Shown here: piece by piece, positions 12,702 through 23,989 of the stretch
How the letters are laid out: every line of letters begins with the position of its first letter
How positions within the stretch are numbered: position 1 is the first letter of the stretch
NCBI GenBank assembly: GCA_050084985.1
Contig: JBITNC010000001.1
Span: forward strand, 164,424,001-164,488,000
Direction: 5' to 3'
Source: Nageia nagi
Lineage: Eukaryota; Pinophyta
Length of the DNA stretch: 64,000 nucleotides
Translations under genes and position numbers: made by a program
The notes under the pieces: generated by a model
Told to the model about the DNA's origin: nothing
What the model saw: the letters and a program-made list of their open reading frames with translations, nothing else
Database searches by the model: none

Positions 12702-15700
12702 CTATCAAGACAGAAAAGAAAATGAGTTAATTCATCACTTCTGCTAAATGTCAACACTGATAAGAAAAACTCAATCTACAATAATGCAACTAGATGCTTC
12801 ACCTAACCACACCTGACTGTTATCTGCAGGACAAAACAAAAGCCCAGTAGCACATTCTTGAAGCTGTTCAGGATTATCAATCCAGGACTTCCGAGATTGG
12901 ATCAACTCCAAGATCCAATCAAAAACCTGCATCATACATAGATAGTTCTTTAAGATTATTCTCGGTCTTAATCCAACAAGAACTTGCTACACTTGTGGAG
13001 TAAGCATCTGTGGTGTGCCCTCTAGCATAGACATTATTTAAATTAGTTTCTATGTTATGCATTTCCATGTAACATATTCTTGTGTGCACTAAAATGATCA
13101 TGGATTAGGGGACTAAAACTATAGGGAAAGCAACAAATAATAAAGGAGAGATTAAATCACGAACATAGAAAAGCAAAGAACATATATAATGGAAAATTCA
13201 GGTAAGAATACCACTCCATAGTATGGAAATTACATAATATATTTATTTATTTATTTATATGTACCTATGCATGTCCATGTAGGTCATTCATTAGGCCACA
13301 AACTTGCCATCATGACTTTGGATGTCTTACACACCCTTGTGACAACGATGGAAATTTCACTTTACCTTAAATCGTTTAGTTCAAATTTGCAGAACCGCAA
13401 GTTGTAACCTTTTGACTATGCTCAAAGGAAATTAAGCCTTTACCCACCTGTCCATATATGAAGGTCAAGATCATTATGGAACCTTTCACTTTACCTTAAA
13501 TTGTTTAATTCAAATTTACACCAACACAAGTTGTTACCTTTTGACTATGCTCAAAGGAAATTAAGCCTTTAACCAACTGTTCATATATGCATATGCGAAG
13601 GTCAAGATCTGTGATGACCCCAATTTTTATATTTTTATTTGTACATAGTGTTAAGTAATATTTGGGTGTTTTTGTGTATTTTGATGTGTTAGGAGTATTA
13701 TTTCCTAAGTTTGGCAATAAATAGTAAAAAAGGGAATAAGGGTCTATGGTATTATTTTATTTTATAAGATCTCATCATTAAAATATTAAAAAATGCCACC
13801 TCAATGTAAAATTAGAAGATTGCCTATAAAAGGAGAAGAGGCTCTCTCATTTGGTATTCCTAATTATTGAGTTTATTCTTGGAGTTTCTCCAAAACCCTT
13901 TGGTGGACGAAAACCCACTTGAGTTTGGGGCACTGGGGATGAAAGCCCTCATTGTCCAAGAGTTTTGGGACAAAAACCCTGGAGTTATGAGTGCTTCCCA
14001 TTATTGATCTTCCCTAGGAGAGGGTTTGCTATTTGATCGAGGTTATTTCATCATTTTATCTAAGAGTGGAGCCCTTTTAGGAGAGATGTTCAGCACCCAA
14101 ACTCATCTATTTCACTTTCTGAGGTCAATTGTCAGCATAAAAATAAAAAAGTCATTTTTCCCATATTTCCCAAAAATCCATATTTTCCCCCAAAAAACGG
14201 GAAAAACATTGTTTTCTAAGACCAAAAGACGACTGTTTAAACGCCTAAATAACGTTGAAGACATTGAAAAGATGCAAAATAGTGACAAATTTCAAAAAGC
14301 CCAAAAAAATCATCTTTTCATCAAAAAACATCGAAAAAAACGAGGAAGACGGTTGGAAAACACGAACTAAAACACAACTTAAACCCCCCTACCGCACCCG
14401 CTGTATTTTGGGCAGAAAAATGCCATCTAAATGCCAAAAAGATGCGTACTTGACCCCGAAAATGCGGATCCATAGAACCAAAAACTGCCAGAATGCAAGA
14501 AAAAACGCGTATTCTGCATATTTGGCGAATAGACGTCGAAATACAAAAAAAACGGCTCAAAAACATGGCAGCCAGTTGGGCGGCTGGGCAAGATGAGATA
14601 AAGGGGAAAAAAATAGTCTTTTCTCCTCGTTTTTCATTACAATCCTGGGAGAAAGAGAGAGAAGCTAAAGGGAAACACTGCTTAAGGAGGTTGTCCAAAT
14701 TTGGGCTTGAGGCTTCTTCATTTGCAAAATGTCTAAAGAGTTGGACAGATTTTGGCAATATGTGACTCCATTGGAGGGGGTCTGAGGCAGTTCTCAGTAT
14801 TTCAAGTGTAATCTTTGTGAGAAGTCTATCTGAGGAACAATTAATTACAAGGTTCAAAGGGCAACTTTCTGGAAGACCAAGGAGCCATGTGGAGAGTTAC
14901 CCAAATGCAGGTCCAGATCTTGCCTTGGACGCAATTAGAGCCTTGGATTTTATCGTTGAGAAAAAAGAAAGGAAACAAGTTGAATGGAGCTAGGAGGGAT
15001 GAACTCTTCTACTACAAGTGGAAATATTTCAAGTCCAAGCGTAGGTGCAAGTGCAAGTAAACCTAGTGGAAGTAGAGGCCCTGGAGGGGTTGGAATCCAT
15101 TCCTACTTTCAACCACGAACAACTCCTTGATTCCAACCATCCATTATTAGTATGTTGAAGAAGAAAGAGAAGAAAGAAGCTAATTTGATGTTGGCAAAAT
15201 TGATCTATTATGAAGGAGTTTCGATCCACATTACCAAGACTGTATTTTGTCAACCAACGATCGATGCAGTGGCTACGACTAGACCTAGGTATGTGAGGCC
15301 TATTCATGCAAAAATGCAAAGGTCTGTCATGAAGGATCTCAACCAAGAAGTCCGTGAAAAGTATGTAAATAGTAATATCAAATTTCAATAGACAATACGT
15401 ATTAAATTTTAGTTATACATTTTTTTAATATATCTTTAGAGTTTAGTGTTTAGAGTCTTAGACTTTAGGGTTTACAAATTACACTTGTAGTTTTTAATTA
15501 CTTTTTTTATTTAGTTGTTTTATTCTAGTCTTGTTTTACTGTTTTTAGAATGGTTGATATTGAAGAATCTTGGATGTTATCGAGTTGCACAATATTATCT
15601 GATGGGTGGTCGGATGGTAAGAGTAGAAGCTTGATTAATTTTCTTGTATACTCCAAATATGGGGCAATATTCAAGAAATCCGTTGATGCATCCGATAAGG

Positions 15701-18700
15701 CAAAAGATGTAAACTTGTTATGTGACTTATTAGATCAATTTATGAAGGAGGTGGGGTCGGAGCACGTTGTTTAGGTGGTCACAGACAAAGCTTCTAGTTA
15801 TGTTTCAACACGGAACAAGTTCACGAATATGTATCCCTCTTTGTACTGGACTCCATGTGCTTGTCATTGCATTGATCTTCTTCTGGAGAGCATAGGCAAA
15901 ATGGTTTAGGTGAGAGAGGTGGTTGACCAAGCAAGGACAATCACGAGGTACATTTATCTTATCTTGTTTTTTCTTATCTTATCATGTTTTTTTCTTATCT
16001 TATATTCTTAAAAGACTTATCTTGATTCTTAATTTCTTATCTTGTGTTACCAAGTACATTTATAATAAAACCATTGTTCTTAGCATGATAAGGAGATACA
16101 CCAACAATAGGGGCTTGTTGCACCCAGGAGTTACACATTTTGCCTCCAATTTCATCAGCCTTCAGTCGATATTTAGGAACATGCATGATTTCTAGAGAGT
16201 GAAGTGATACTCTAGGGTGTAATAATTTTCAGCATAAATAATTACAAAAAATTATTCAAACCCTAGCTTCAAATCCTAGTTGCCAAGACAGGTATATTCC
16301 AATGGTATATGAGGAGAAAGATATTGTCCAATATGCAGCCCTTCATTTGGAAGGTAATGCACATGAATGGTGGCATCATGGTTTAGTCACTAAAGGCCAT
16401 GGGACCATTACTTCTTTTGAAGTGTTTTCTAATAAATTTTTGGACAGATTTGAAAGGTTTGATACTAATGAATTTGTTAGTGAGTTGGCTACGATTACTC
16501 AGAAAAATACAGTTGTTGGCTATGCTAAAGAATTTATGAAAATTTCAGTTATGGTAACTGATGTGGTTGAAGACAGTATGGTGCATTTCTTTTTGAGGGG
16601 ACTTGCTGATCCTATAAGGGATTGGGCCAAGGCTTTCAAGCCTAAAACCCTAGATGAAGCAGTTTCAGTTGCTTTAGACCTTGAAGATTCAAATAACAGT
16701 AAAAAATCAAAGTATGGACAACAATCTAAATTTGAACAGCCATCCAAATTTGGGCCTTCTAGACAATTCCAGCAGGGTGGCCAACCTTAATACATGTCAA
16801 ATCATTTTCAGAATAAGGGGGTCCAGCCACAAAAACCTCCAACCAGCCAAAACCAAGGTTAGATGATGCAGTTTGTAAAGAATTACAGTGGAAAGGGTTA
16901 TGCTTTTCTTGTAGAAAACCATGGGGACCTGGTCATCAATGCCAAGGTAAGGGCAACATTATTTTGTTGAATATTATGTGCCTAATGAAGATGAAACAAC
17001 TAAAGAAAATGATGGTGATGAATCTGAAAGTGAATATGAAGATGCTCAGTATGTTGAACTTGCAATGGAGGATAAATTTACTCATGAGGAAGATGCAGAT
17101 GACATTGTTTTGGCCTCAATTTCTGGTGAGACCAAATATGTAACAGTAAAAGTTGTTGGTAAGTTTGATGAGCATGCTGTTGTAATTTTAGTTGATGGTG
17201 GAGCCATCCATAATTTCATTGATGAGAAATTTGTGACTGAAAAACAGCTGAAAATAGAAACTTTTTCTGGTTTTGGTGTGAAGAATGCAAATGGGTTGAT
17301 TTCTATCTGTACACATGTTTGCAAACAAGTAGAAGTCAAGTTTGGTTCATATTCTGTTATTGATAATTTCTATGTTTATTCAATGGGAGGCATTCCCCAA
17401 GCTGTTTTGGGAGTGCAATGGTTGCATTCTTTGGCAGGAGTCTACACCAACTATAAGACCCTTGTGATGAGATTCAAGCATAATGGTCAAGTAGTCACAT
17501 TGAAGGGTTTTAAGGAGCATCAACCTCAAAACGTTTCAGCCCATAGGATGGAGAAGATTCTCAAGAAAAAGAAAAACATTGAATGCGGAGCTTCATTCTT
17601 TATGTTGAATGTGAAATTTCATCCTGAAATACAAGCTGTTTGAAGCACTATTTCACGATCGCTGTAGGTGAAAAAGGTTCAAAGCTCATTAGTTACTTTT
17701 AAGTTTATACATTTAGGCCTTTAAATATTTAATGTTTTCTGATTTTTCTTTGTTACTTCATTTTTTAGAGTTGTTGTGGGCGAATTTGGGGTGAAACACC
17801 TTTGCAATGATTTTCCATTCACATTCTTAGTCAAACATGTAGCGCTTCAGGATGTGAGCGCAATTGGAGTGCTTTTGAAAAAATTCATAACAAGAAGCGC
17901 AATAGGTTAGCAATTTAATTCATTTCAATTGTGATTACTTTCAACTTTCAAAATTCAACGGAAATTTCTTACTTCTCACTCTCAATTCTCAATTTCTCAT
18001 TATCACAAAAAAAAATTTATATTATTAGGTTCACAACACAACGCTTGAATGATATTGTGTACATTTATGTCAACCTATGATTGTATGTGAGGCAACTACA
18101 AGAGAAGGATGAGGATGAGCCCATTAACTTGACTGCCATTGATCTCTCATATAGGTCCTCTTCTTCATTTTACTCCCACCCCCTACATGTGATTTTTAAA
18201 ATCTCTTGATAGAACCTATAAAATTATAAATGTTGATTTTTTTTTTGCTTTTTTTTACAGTGATGCACCTCCAATGGATGTAGTGGCAGATACAAAGGAG
18301 GAGTTATATGAAGCATTTCGAGAAGAATGGCTTGACATGGAGCAGGAGATAGATGAACTTGTGGATGAGGGCGAGGAGGAGGAGCATGCAGTAAAGGAGG
18401 AGGGGAGGAGGAGGAGCATCAACGTTTTGATCCATTTCATCATGTGGAGTTTGATCAAGGTGTTGGATCTCAACAAATTTATGAGCGTCAGGTATACCGA
18501 GACATTGAGAATGAGCCTAACGATGATGAGCCACTCGTTCGATACCAAAGGCATAGGTAGAAGCCTGGCAAGAGTGTTGGTGGTGGTTCTAGTAGTTTAG
18601 GATTGCCTCCTCGTAGTGCTCCTATCCCTAAGAGAGCACCTTCTCAGTCTCTTGCTACACCTATTAGTGGAGCACGTGGTAGTAGTGGCGACCGATTGAT

Positions 18701-21700
18701 TAGTAAAATGGTTAGAGCTGCGGACCGCACACATTAATGAGTCCCCACTCATGGGACATTGTATTTTAGTTATTTAGTATTATTTGTACTTTGTTGGTGC
18801 TTGACACTTAGTGGCATTATGAGTGTATGGGATAGTAGTAGTACATTTATGACTTATGATCTGACTTACATTTTGTAGATGACTTTTATTTTCATATAAC
18901 AATGTTATGATTTATGAATGTTTTGGTAGATGATATGGTCGTATATGTGAATGATTTAATCATTTATAGCAATTAGATAAGTATATTGTATAGAAGAAGT
19001 TAAAAAATTACATATTTTTGAATTTTTCAATGTACCGCATTTTTTTCCCAAATTTGACGTTTTTTGCCCGTCTTTTGTCCATTTTTTCTTGTCACGTACT
19101 TTTCCCGTATTTTCAATTTCTTTACCCTTTTTTGTCCGTTTTTTCCCCTTTTTTCCGTATTTACGAATTTTTGCCGTATTCACCGTACGTTGAACATTTA
19201 TTTGCCGTTTTTAAGTATTTGGCCCCGGGTCGCATTTTCAAAAAACCGTCTTTTTATTCTATGGTTGTCAATAGATCAGCATCCATAAGTGGAACCTGGG
19301 TTTCTAGAGGATAGATCCATCATTTGTAAAGTCAAATCTGCATTGTTATCAGTTAGGAAATCAGACGATGCAGACCTGGAGGGTTTTTACACAGTGTGCA
19401 GGCTTGTTTGTAGTTGTGCAGACTTAGATATTGCCATTTGCTGTCTCTGACCTGGACGTTGCAATATAGGGAACATAATTGGCATCATTGGCAGGTTTAA
19501 GACTTGGCAATAGGATGTTGCAGTCTGCCGATTTGGTAGTCAGACTTAGGAGGAGTAAATCAGCCATTTGAATGGATAGCAATCAGCTTTCACCAGATTT
19601 GCTATCAGTGACGGGATGTCCAGATATATATGCCTTTGCATGTTAGTTGTGAGGTTCACACAAATCAGATCTGCATTCCATAAGGGGTCGTGGCAACCTT
19701 GTGAGCTGCTCTACTCAGTTTGGAGGTCATTACTCACTAGATTTACAGCTTGGAAGGGGACATTTGCAATTAGACAGGAGTGTGATGTTTATTGAGACCA
19801 GATCTGCCTTCTTTTTTATTTGATCAGCCATCCGCTCAGGCATTGCATCAGATCTGTCTATATTTCATTTGTATTTGTAACTGTTGTTGAATGTTCAGTA
19901 ATTTCAAACGAGTAAATAAAAGTTGCAGAGGTTTTTTGGGTGTTCTATTTGTCCAAATTTACTTCAGTACTTCTATAATCGGTAGATCTGGGTATTTGCT
20001 TGCATATTCTGTTGTTTTTTTTATAAGTAGGATATTATAAGATCATTTTGGAACCTTCCACATTACCTCACATTAATTAGTTCAAATTTCTACCATTGTG
20101 GGATTCAACCCTTCAAATAAAGCTATATTAGATTAGGCCTTTCATAAGCTGTCTAAACCCTATGGATGTCCATGAGTGCATGTATATATATGTACATTTG
20201 TACTACTGTTCTTTTCAATCTTGAATAGGGGTTTAGACAATCAAACATTTCCTAATCTGTCTAAAACCTATGCTTGTATACGTACACACACACATACACC
20301 TAACCAGAACTCCCATAGGCATAACCTAGCCAGAACTCCCATAGGCATACAAGAGCAACTTGAAAAAACATCAGAAACTCTCACTTCGCACTATATTTTC
20401 TATACCTCTAAAATATTAACCCTTTTGACTAAGGTTGCAAGAATTTTCCAATCTGTCTCAAATCAGGTAAAGTCCAAACCCAGAGATACAAACAGATAAA
20501 AAAGATGTGTAGCTCAAGTGTTGGGTGGCAAAAGAAAATTGTCATCATCAAGAATTCGAAGAGAGCTAATACACAATCTAAAATTACCCCTAATACAATG
20601 GCCATTGTTGGGTAAACATTTAGAATAATTCTATGGTACCTTGAAACTCACCTACCATCCAAGGACAAAGAACTTATAGAGGAAGAGAAGAATCTAGTGA
20701 ATGTCATGCCAGATCAGGTTTATAAGCAACAAAGGGAAGATGGTCTACAACACCAACAAGCAACTGACACTTGTAGAATACATTAAAAGTGCTGCAATTT
20801 TATCCATAAAAAGCCATGTAGTGAAGGTGGTCTACCACACCACAAATTGTTTGTGTGTAGAACAATTCGTGGTAAAATTTCAAGGCATCAAGGTGGAATC
20901 CAGTGAGGAATTGTGACTAATGTTGTAGAAGGTCATTGGAGACCACTGGTAACCATACAGACCACATGGGATAGTCATTAAATACCTTGAGGTATGTACC
21001 ACAATAATAAGGATGTGACAAAATTTCAGGTTGACTTAAGGGACAATGTAGCATCATGAGTCACGAAAAAAGTCAAAAAAAGGGTTGTCAAATATATGTG
21101 AAAGTTAAAAGAAGCGTTCCAACAGACAAATAGAACGAAACAAAAGGGTTTGAAGGATATAATGCAGTGTTATGAGCGTGACCTCAGGGATCTATCAAAC
21201 CATCTGAACACCCTGATAATCTTAATTTAGAGTCCTTAAAACAGGTTTAAGTCCAATCAATGGAGATGGTGTTGTGACCCCTGGACCAGCTAGGACTCAA
21301 ACATAGGACCTCATTGCTGACATAGGTGCTCTATGACTGAGCTAATGGTCCTCTTGTTTGAATATTTCTCCTGGAGTTGTATTGCCCTCTTGTTGGAGTT
21401 TATGATTTTCATATAGTCGCCTTTGCAACACTTCCCTTGTCAAGAGGTTGGCCTGGACAGAATCAAATAATGTAACAGAGAACATGATTTCAAAAACAAA
21501 ATGCAACCAAAAAAAACCAAATTGGAAGAACTTTGAAAGATTTTCTCTGCAATTTGTCAATAAGTTCCATTTACAAAGTGTAGGCCTGCTTTGGACAGAC
21601 TTGAAATGGAGAAACAACAGGAATATTTTAACTACAATTCCAAGGGAGCGCATCAAGAGCTGAGACAAACCTTCACAATCACAAAATGACTTAAGTTTGG

Positions 21701-23913
21701 GCAGTTAATGGTCCTGAACTTCATCAGGGAAGCTGATCAGAGGATTTGAAAGACAAGGAAACCTCTCAAATATGAGGTGCTAGCTTAGATAATCTTGCAT
21801 CAAATACACTTAGAAAACTGTCTCAAAGTTGCCCAATGTATTTGATGTTGAAACAATGATTCAGCTAAACATACGTTTTGGGGTCTTCCTTATGCAAGAT
21901 TCACATCAACATTATCGCATTGTGAGGCTCTACTAGGAGTATTGGATGATATCCAAAAATGTTTGATTTTATCAAGGATAAAAGGTCTGATCCATATGGC
22001 TCCATTATTTTCATCACGAAAATGACACATAAAACTGTTTTTCAATGGTTAAGTTATTTTTGTTCATCTCAAGCTATTTAAGTGAGACATATATTGTTTA
22101 GTTAAAGCTCAACAATTTCACATTAGGAAGGACTTGAATTCCCTTCCCATTAGAGAAAGAAAGATGAGAAGTATGACAAACCAAGTCATGAATTTGCATT
22201 AACTTCTAAAGTAATATTTTTACTTTAAAAAATCCCACCAGAGATTCTTCATGATATATAATTAGACACAAAGATTCTTTCAATCTTGTATCAGAGGCCT
22301 TGATAAATACAAAACTCTCATTTTGACATAGGAAACCCCATCTAATTATAACGTAGAACTAGCAGATAGTCAAATATTCAAAGTTGGAACATATTCAATC
22401 TCAACGATCTTGTTTCAATTCAAGCATATATGATCATCAGGAGTTCTACCATAGAGTCAACGAACAACAAGAATATGTGGGATGTAAAGGGGCAACCTAC
22501 ACAGAGTCACATAAAGCTATAATGTGATCTTCTCCCAGTTTGAGGGGCTTTTGACAAATGTAGATCGTTGAAATTTCTAAGCCAGGAAAAGCAAAAAATT
22601 GGAATGACAACCATATAAAGGTTTTCATGTTGTTGCTTAAGATAAAGACCTTAAACATGTTCCTCGTGCTTGGCATTGTAATTCTTGAAGTTTGGCTCTG
22701 TTTTTAATAAACAGCCTGAAAAAGTTTCCTGTGAAGTTTTCTACTCACAGAAGCTATTTACGAATTAAATGGTGTGTGTTCAGATTGTTAAATTGATGAT
22801 GTTGAATCCTATATGTGTTTTAGATTAAAGTTTATACTGAATTCATGTCTCTAGGAGCAGCATATATCTTGTTGTCATACTAACTAAATTAGTTTACCGA
22901 AATCATTTGCTGAAAACTGCAACTTGTATGTGATTTTCTCAGTTTGTGAAAGGTCTACATATTAAAAATCCTTCCAATGACAATACAAAGTGAACATAAA
23001 TGCAATTTGAAAACCAAATCATCAAACCTTATTGGTTCAGGTATTTAAAAACAACAATGATAATGACATTAAAACTTTGTTTTTAATAATCAATTCCAAA
23101 TTGAAGAAGTCAAATTCGTAAAACCAAACCTGTGCAAGCCTATATCGTGGAACTTCCAGCTGCCCCCCTCGTGTCTTTAACCCAGTGCCCTGACATTCAG
23201 GACAGAAAACTGAAGTACAGTGACTGCTACTACCTGCTGTAGGTTTACCAGCAGGTCCACTCGTTTGCTGCTTCCTCTTTGTTTGATGTTCCCCCTCTGA
23301 CCATCTATTTTTCCTACGCCCTCCTCCTTTTCCACCATTCAATTGAGACAACCAGATCTTCGACTCGCAAAGAAGAACCCAATCTATAAGGCATGAGGTA
23401 TGAAAAACATGAAATGACTGCAATAAACAAACAAACAAAAATTAACCGAATATGAGATACAGAGCCACCAATATAGCTTATACTATGCCTCCAAAGGCAA
23501 ACAAAACGTCAATGTGTCATTACCCCGCGCCTGTTCCTGCTGCTGCAAGCAATAAGCCCTGTTTTCCTGTTCAGCAAGGTAGCCACATCTTTGCCTGGAA
23601 GCATTTGCTGATGACAAATGAAACATAATCTCTCCAACCCTCTTAACCTTTGCCTTCTAAAAGCACGCCTAAGGGCCCTGTTCGACAAGTTCTTCTTACT
23701 CAACAACATTCTGCATATTATGCTACCATCATCTCCATCACCCTCATCGCCAACACCATCATCTACTGCTTCCTTAGGGTTAGAAACATGATTACAACCA
23801 GATGTTGCTACAGTCACTGCCTCCTCGGAATCAACCTTAACTAGATCATCCAAACGCTGCGAATTAGGCCCCAGAACCTCCACTGAGTTCACTTCCTCCG
23901 CATGAATCATCAT
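12597..23913 (-). CDS. RING-like zinc-finger protein, four exons (joined)
   Basis: Joining 23,913-23,524, 23,417-23,130, 12,926-12,813 and 12,701-12,597 gives 298 residues plus a TAA stop. All six splice sites are canonical GT/AG and all introns are phase 0. The N-terminal 90 residues are acidic and then arginine-rich (RRAFRRQRLRGLERL). A RING-H2-like pattern follows: C97-x2-C100, C123, H136-x2-C139 in the run FHTSCLIDW, and C202-x2-C205 (CPEC). A basic, low-complexity insert of about 50 residues separates the last pair. The C-terminal part (VFDWILELI, NPEQLQECATG, LLLHFYGSNG) resembles the conserved end of an uncharacterised plant protein family that I recall but cannot name. Ubiquitin-ligase activity is possible but unproven, since the spacing is not that of a standard RING. 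The start is the first of two adjacent ATGs, with no upstream in-frame ATG visible. The promoter lies in unreadable sequence. Confidence 0.8.
12813..12926 (-). CDS. Exon 3 of the RING-like gene
   Basis: This 114-bp exon encodes residues 227-264, opening VFDWILELIQSRKSW after an ATGCAG acceptor. It closes at CPADNSQ before a GTGTGG donor. It was found by following the phase-0 frame and the protein pattern across a 10.2-kb intron. Confidence 0.75.
13240..13258. repeat. Short (ATTT)n microsatellite
   Basis: About five ATTT units lie within the long intron. Confidence 0.7.
13355..13612. repeat. 129-bp tandem repeat, units 1 and 2
   Basis: Units start with tttcactttaccttaaat at 13,355 and 13,484. 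They share a ttgactatgctcaaagg segment and end with gaaggtcaagatc. After unit 1 the array reads aagatcattatggaacc. A third diverged unit (attttggaaccttccac) resumes at 20,045, directly after the inserted LTR. The array therefore records the pre-insertion sequence. Confidence 0.8.
13605..13609. repeat. Left target-site duplication AGATC
   Basis: AGATC precedes the LTR start TGTGATGACC and recurs at 20,040-20,044 after the LTR end. The empty-site arrangement is visible in the neighbouring tandem unit. Confidence 0.7.
13824..13832 (+). promoter_or_regulatory. TATA-like box of the solo LTR
   Basis: ctataaaag lies about 215 bp into the LTR and is followed by a purine-rich stretch, the usual place for an LTR promoter. 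The exact start site is not known. Confidence 0.4.
16212..16265. repeat. Inverted repeat at the hAT/gypsy junction
   Basis: The arms ctagggtgtaataatttt (16,212-16,229) and aaaattattcaaaccctag (16,247-16,265) are nearly complementary around a 17-base loop. It sits where hAT coding stops and gypsy gag coding is about to begin. Confidence 0.55.
16302..17580 (+). pseudogene. Ty3/gypsy gag-protease fragment without LTRs
   Basis: Gag: 16,302-16,790, with the retrotransposon gag signature (AALHLEGNAHEWW, FSNKFLDRFERF, FFLRGLADPIRDW) and a Q/S/K-rich tail. Zinc knuckle: 16,901-16,942 in another frame, CFSCRKPWGPGHQC, the CCHC pattern of plant gypsy elements. Protease: about 16,978-17,580 in the third frame, with an acidic leader, the active-site triplet region VDGGAIHNFID (glycine replaces the usual serine or threonine after Asp) and GVQWLHSL. 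A RMEKILKKKK segment follows, as expected between protease and reverse transcriptase. No reverse transcriptase, integrase, LTR, PBS or polypurine tract is present. The three frames imply at least two frameshifts. The piece lies inside the hAT transposase. Confidence 0.8.
20045..21282. other. Intron sequence, degenerate repeat remains
   Basis: It begins with the third, diverged unit of the 129-bp array. A short duplication (ccagaactcccataggcat) occurs twice near 20,304-20,350. No coding family was recognised. Confidence 0.5.
21283..21351 (-). pseudogene. tRNA-like sequence (tRNA pseudogene or SINE head)
   Basis: On the minus strand the 69 bases fold like a tRNA. GGACCA pairs with TGGTCC in the acceptor stem, GCTC pairs with GAGC in the D arm (A-box-like TTAGCTCAG...TAGAGC), and CTATG and CCTAG flank a TTTGAGT T-loop (B-box-like). 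The anticodon stem has a mismatch, the variable loop is only three bases, and the loop would give a CAG anticodon without the long variable arm a leucine tRNA needs. It is therefore probably not a working tRNA. No SINE body or 3' tail was identified. Confidence 0.45.
21352..23036. other. Intron sequence, nothing recognised
   Basis: Short open frames occur on both strands around 21,340-21,670 but overlap each other in antisense and show no family motif. No other structure was noted. Confidence 0.45.
23130..23417 (-). CDS. Exon 2 of the RING-like gene
   Basis: It encodes residues 131-226. The acceptor is a TTTATTGCAG tract and the exon opens with SFHVFHTSCLIDW. It carries the CPECQGTG motif and ends ...RYRLAQ before a GTTTGG donor. 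Intron 1 is only 106 bp. Confidence 0.85.
23524..23913 (-). CDS. Exon 1 of the RING-like gene
   Basis: It encodes residues 1-130, with two consecutive start codons at 23,913 and 23,910. It contains an acidic region, the arginine-rich stretch, the CFIC pair and C123. The donor is GTAATG, directly after GGG at 23,524. Sequence right of about 23,990 is corrupted, so an upstream exon or the 5' leader cannot be excluded. Confidence 0.8.
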
Positions 23914-23989
23914 GGGAGCGTGGGAATTTAATTTAAGGGGCCTCCCTTCTTTTTCCTTCTCCTCCGTATTTTCTTCTCAGTATCAATCT

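Larger units (their letters stand above)
14729..18737 (+). pseudogene. hAT transposase pseudogene
   Basis: Recognisable pieces run in order. A BED-type zinc finger follows the ATG at 14,729 (FWQYVTPLEG, then CNLC). A spacer and helical region lies at 15,004-15,390 (SYFQPRTTP ... VFCQPTIDAVA). The DUF659/RNase-H-like part lies at 15,550-15,950 (ILSDGWSDGKSRSLINFLV, VVTDKASSYV, YWTPCACHCIDLLLE). Next comes RRYTNNRGLLHPGVTHFA (16,085-16,195). A piece with FFMLNVKFHPEI is at about 17,590-17,640. The C-terminal dimerisation motif CSASGCERNWSAFEKIHNKK lies at 17,836-17,900. Later exons at 18,030-18,158 and 18,262-18,737 give an acidic then serine-rich tail. Stops in the BED exon, after SYFQPRTTP and after the VV of the DUF659 exon, plus the gypsy insertion, make it non-functional. 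Intron-exon limits are approximate. Confidence 0.75.
14129..19275 (+). mobile_element. hAT transposon (BED/DUF659 type), degenerate
   Basis: The body encodes a recognisable hAT transposase on the plus strand. The left subterminal zone (14,140-14,560) and right subterminal zone (19,020-19,255) share a short repeated motif of the form ACGG-N-AAAAA in opposite orientations, seen on the right as many tttttgccgtatt-like copies. Possible terminal inverted repeats are caattgtcagcataa at the left and the complement of ttctatggttgtcaat at the right. No 8-bp target duplication is clear, so the ends are approximate. Confidence 0.6.
13610..20039 (+). mobile_element. Solo LTR, split by a nested hAT transposon
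   Basis: The element begins TGTGATGACCCC at 13,610 and ends ...GGATATTATA at 20,039, between AGATC duplications. The end would pair with the start if two C-to-T changes had occurred, so it looks like a worn TG...CA terminus. Only one LTR copy is present and no internal retroelement coding belongs to it, so it is a solo LTR of about 1.28 kb (13,610-14,128 plus 19,276-20,039). A TATA-like box lies at 13,824-13,832. The hAT element inside accounts for the remaining 5.1 kb. Orientation follows the TATA box and the TG start. Confidence 0.65.

Noticed and set aside
14321-14857. 178-codon minus-strand frame overlapping the left end of the hAT element
   Set aside because: It is antisense to the subterminal repeats and the BED exon of the hAT transposase and has no motif of its own.
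15432-15475. Telomere-like tagggttta and tagagttta motifs
   Set aside because: Only a few degenerate units inside a transposase intron; not a telomeric array.
21340-21670. Pair of antisense open frames in the host intron
   Set aside because: They mirror each other, lack any motif and end in the tRNA-like repeat; no support as genes.
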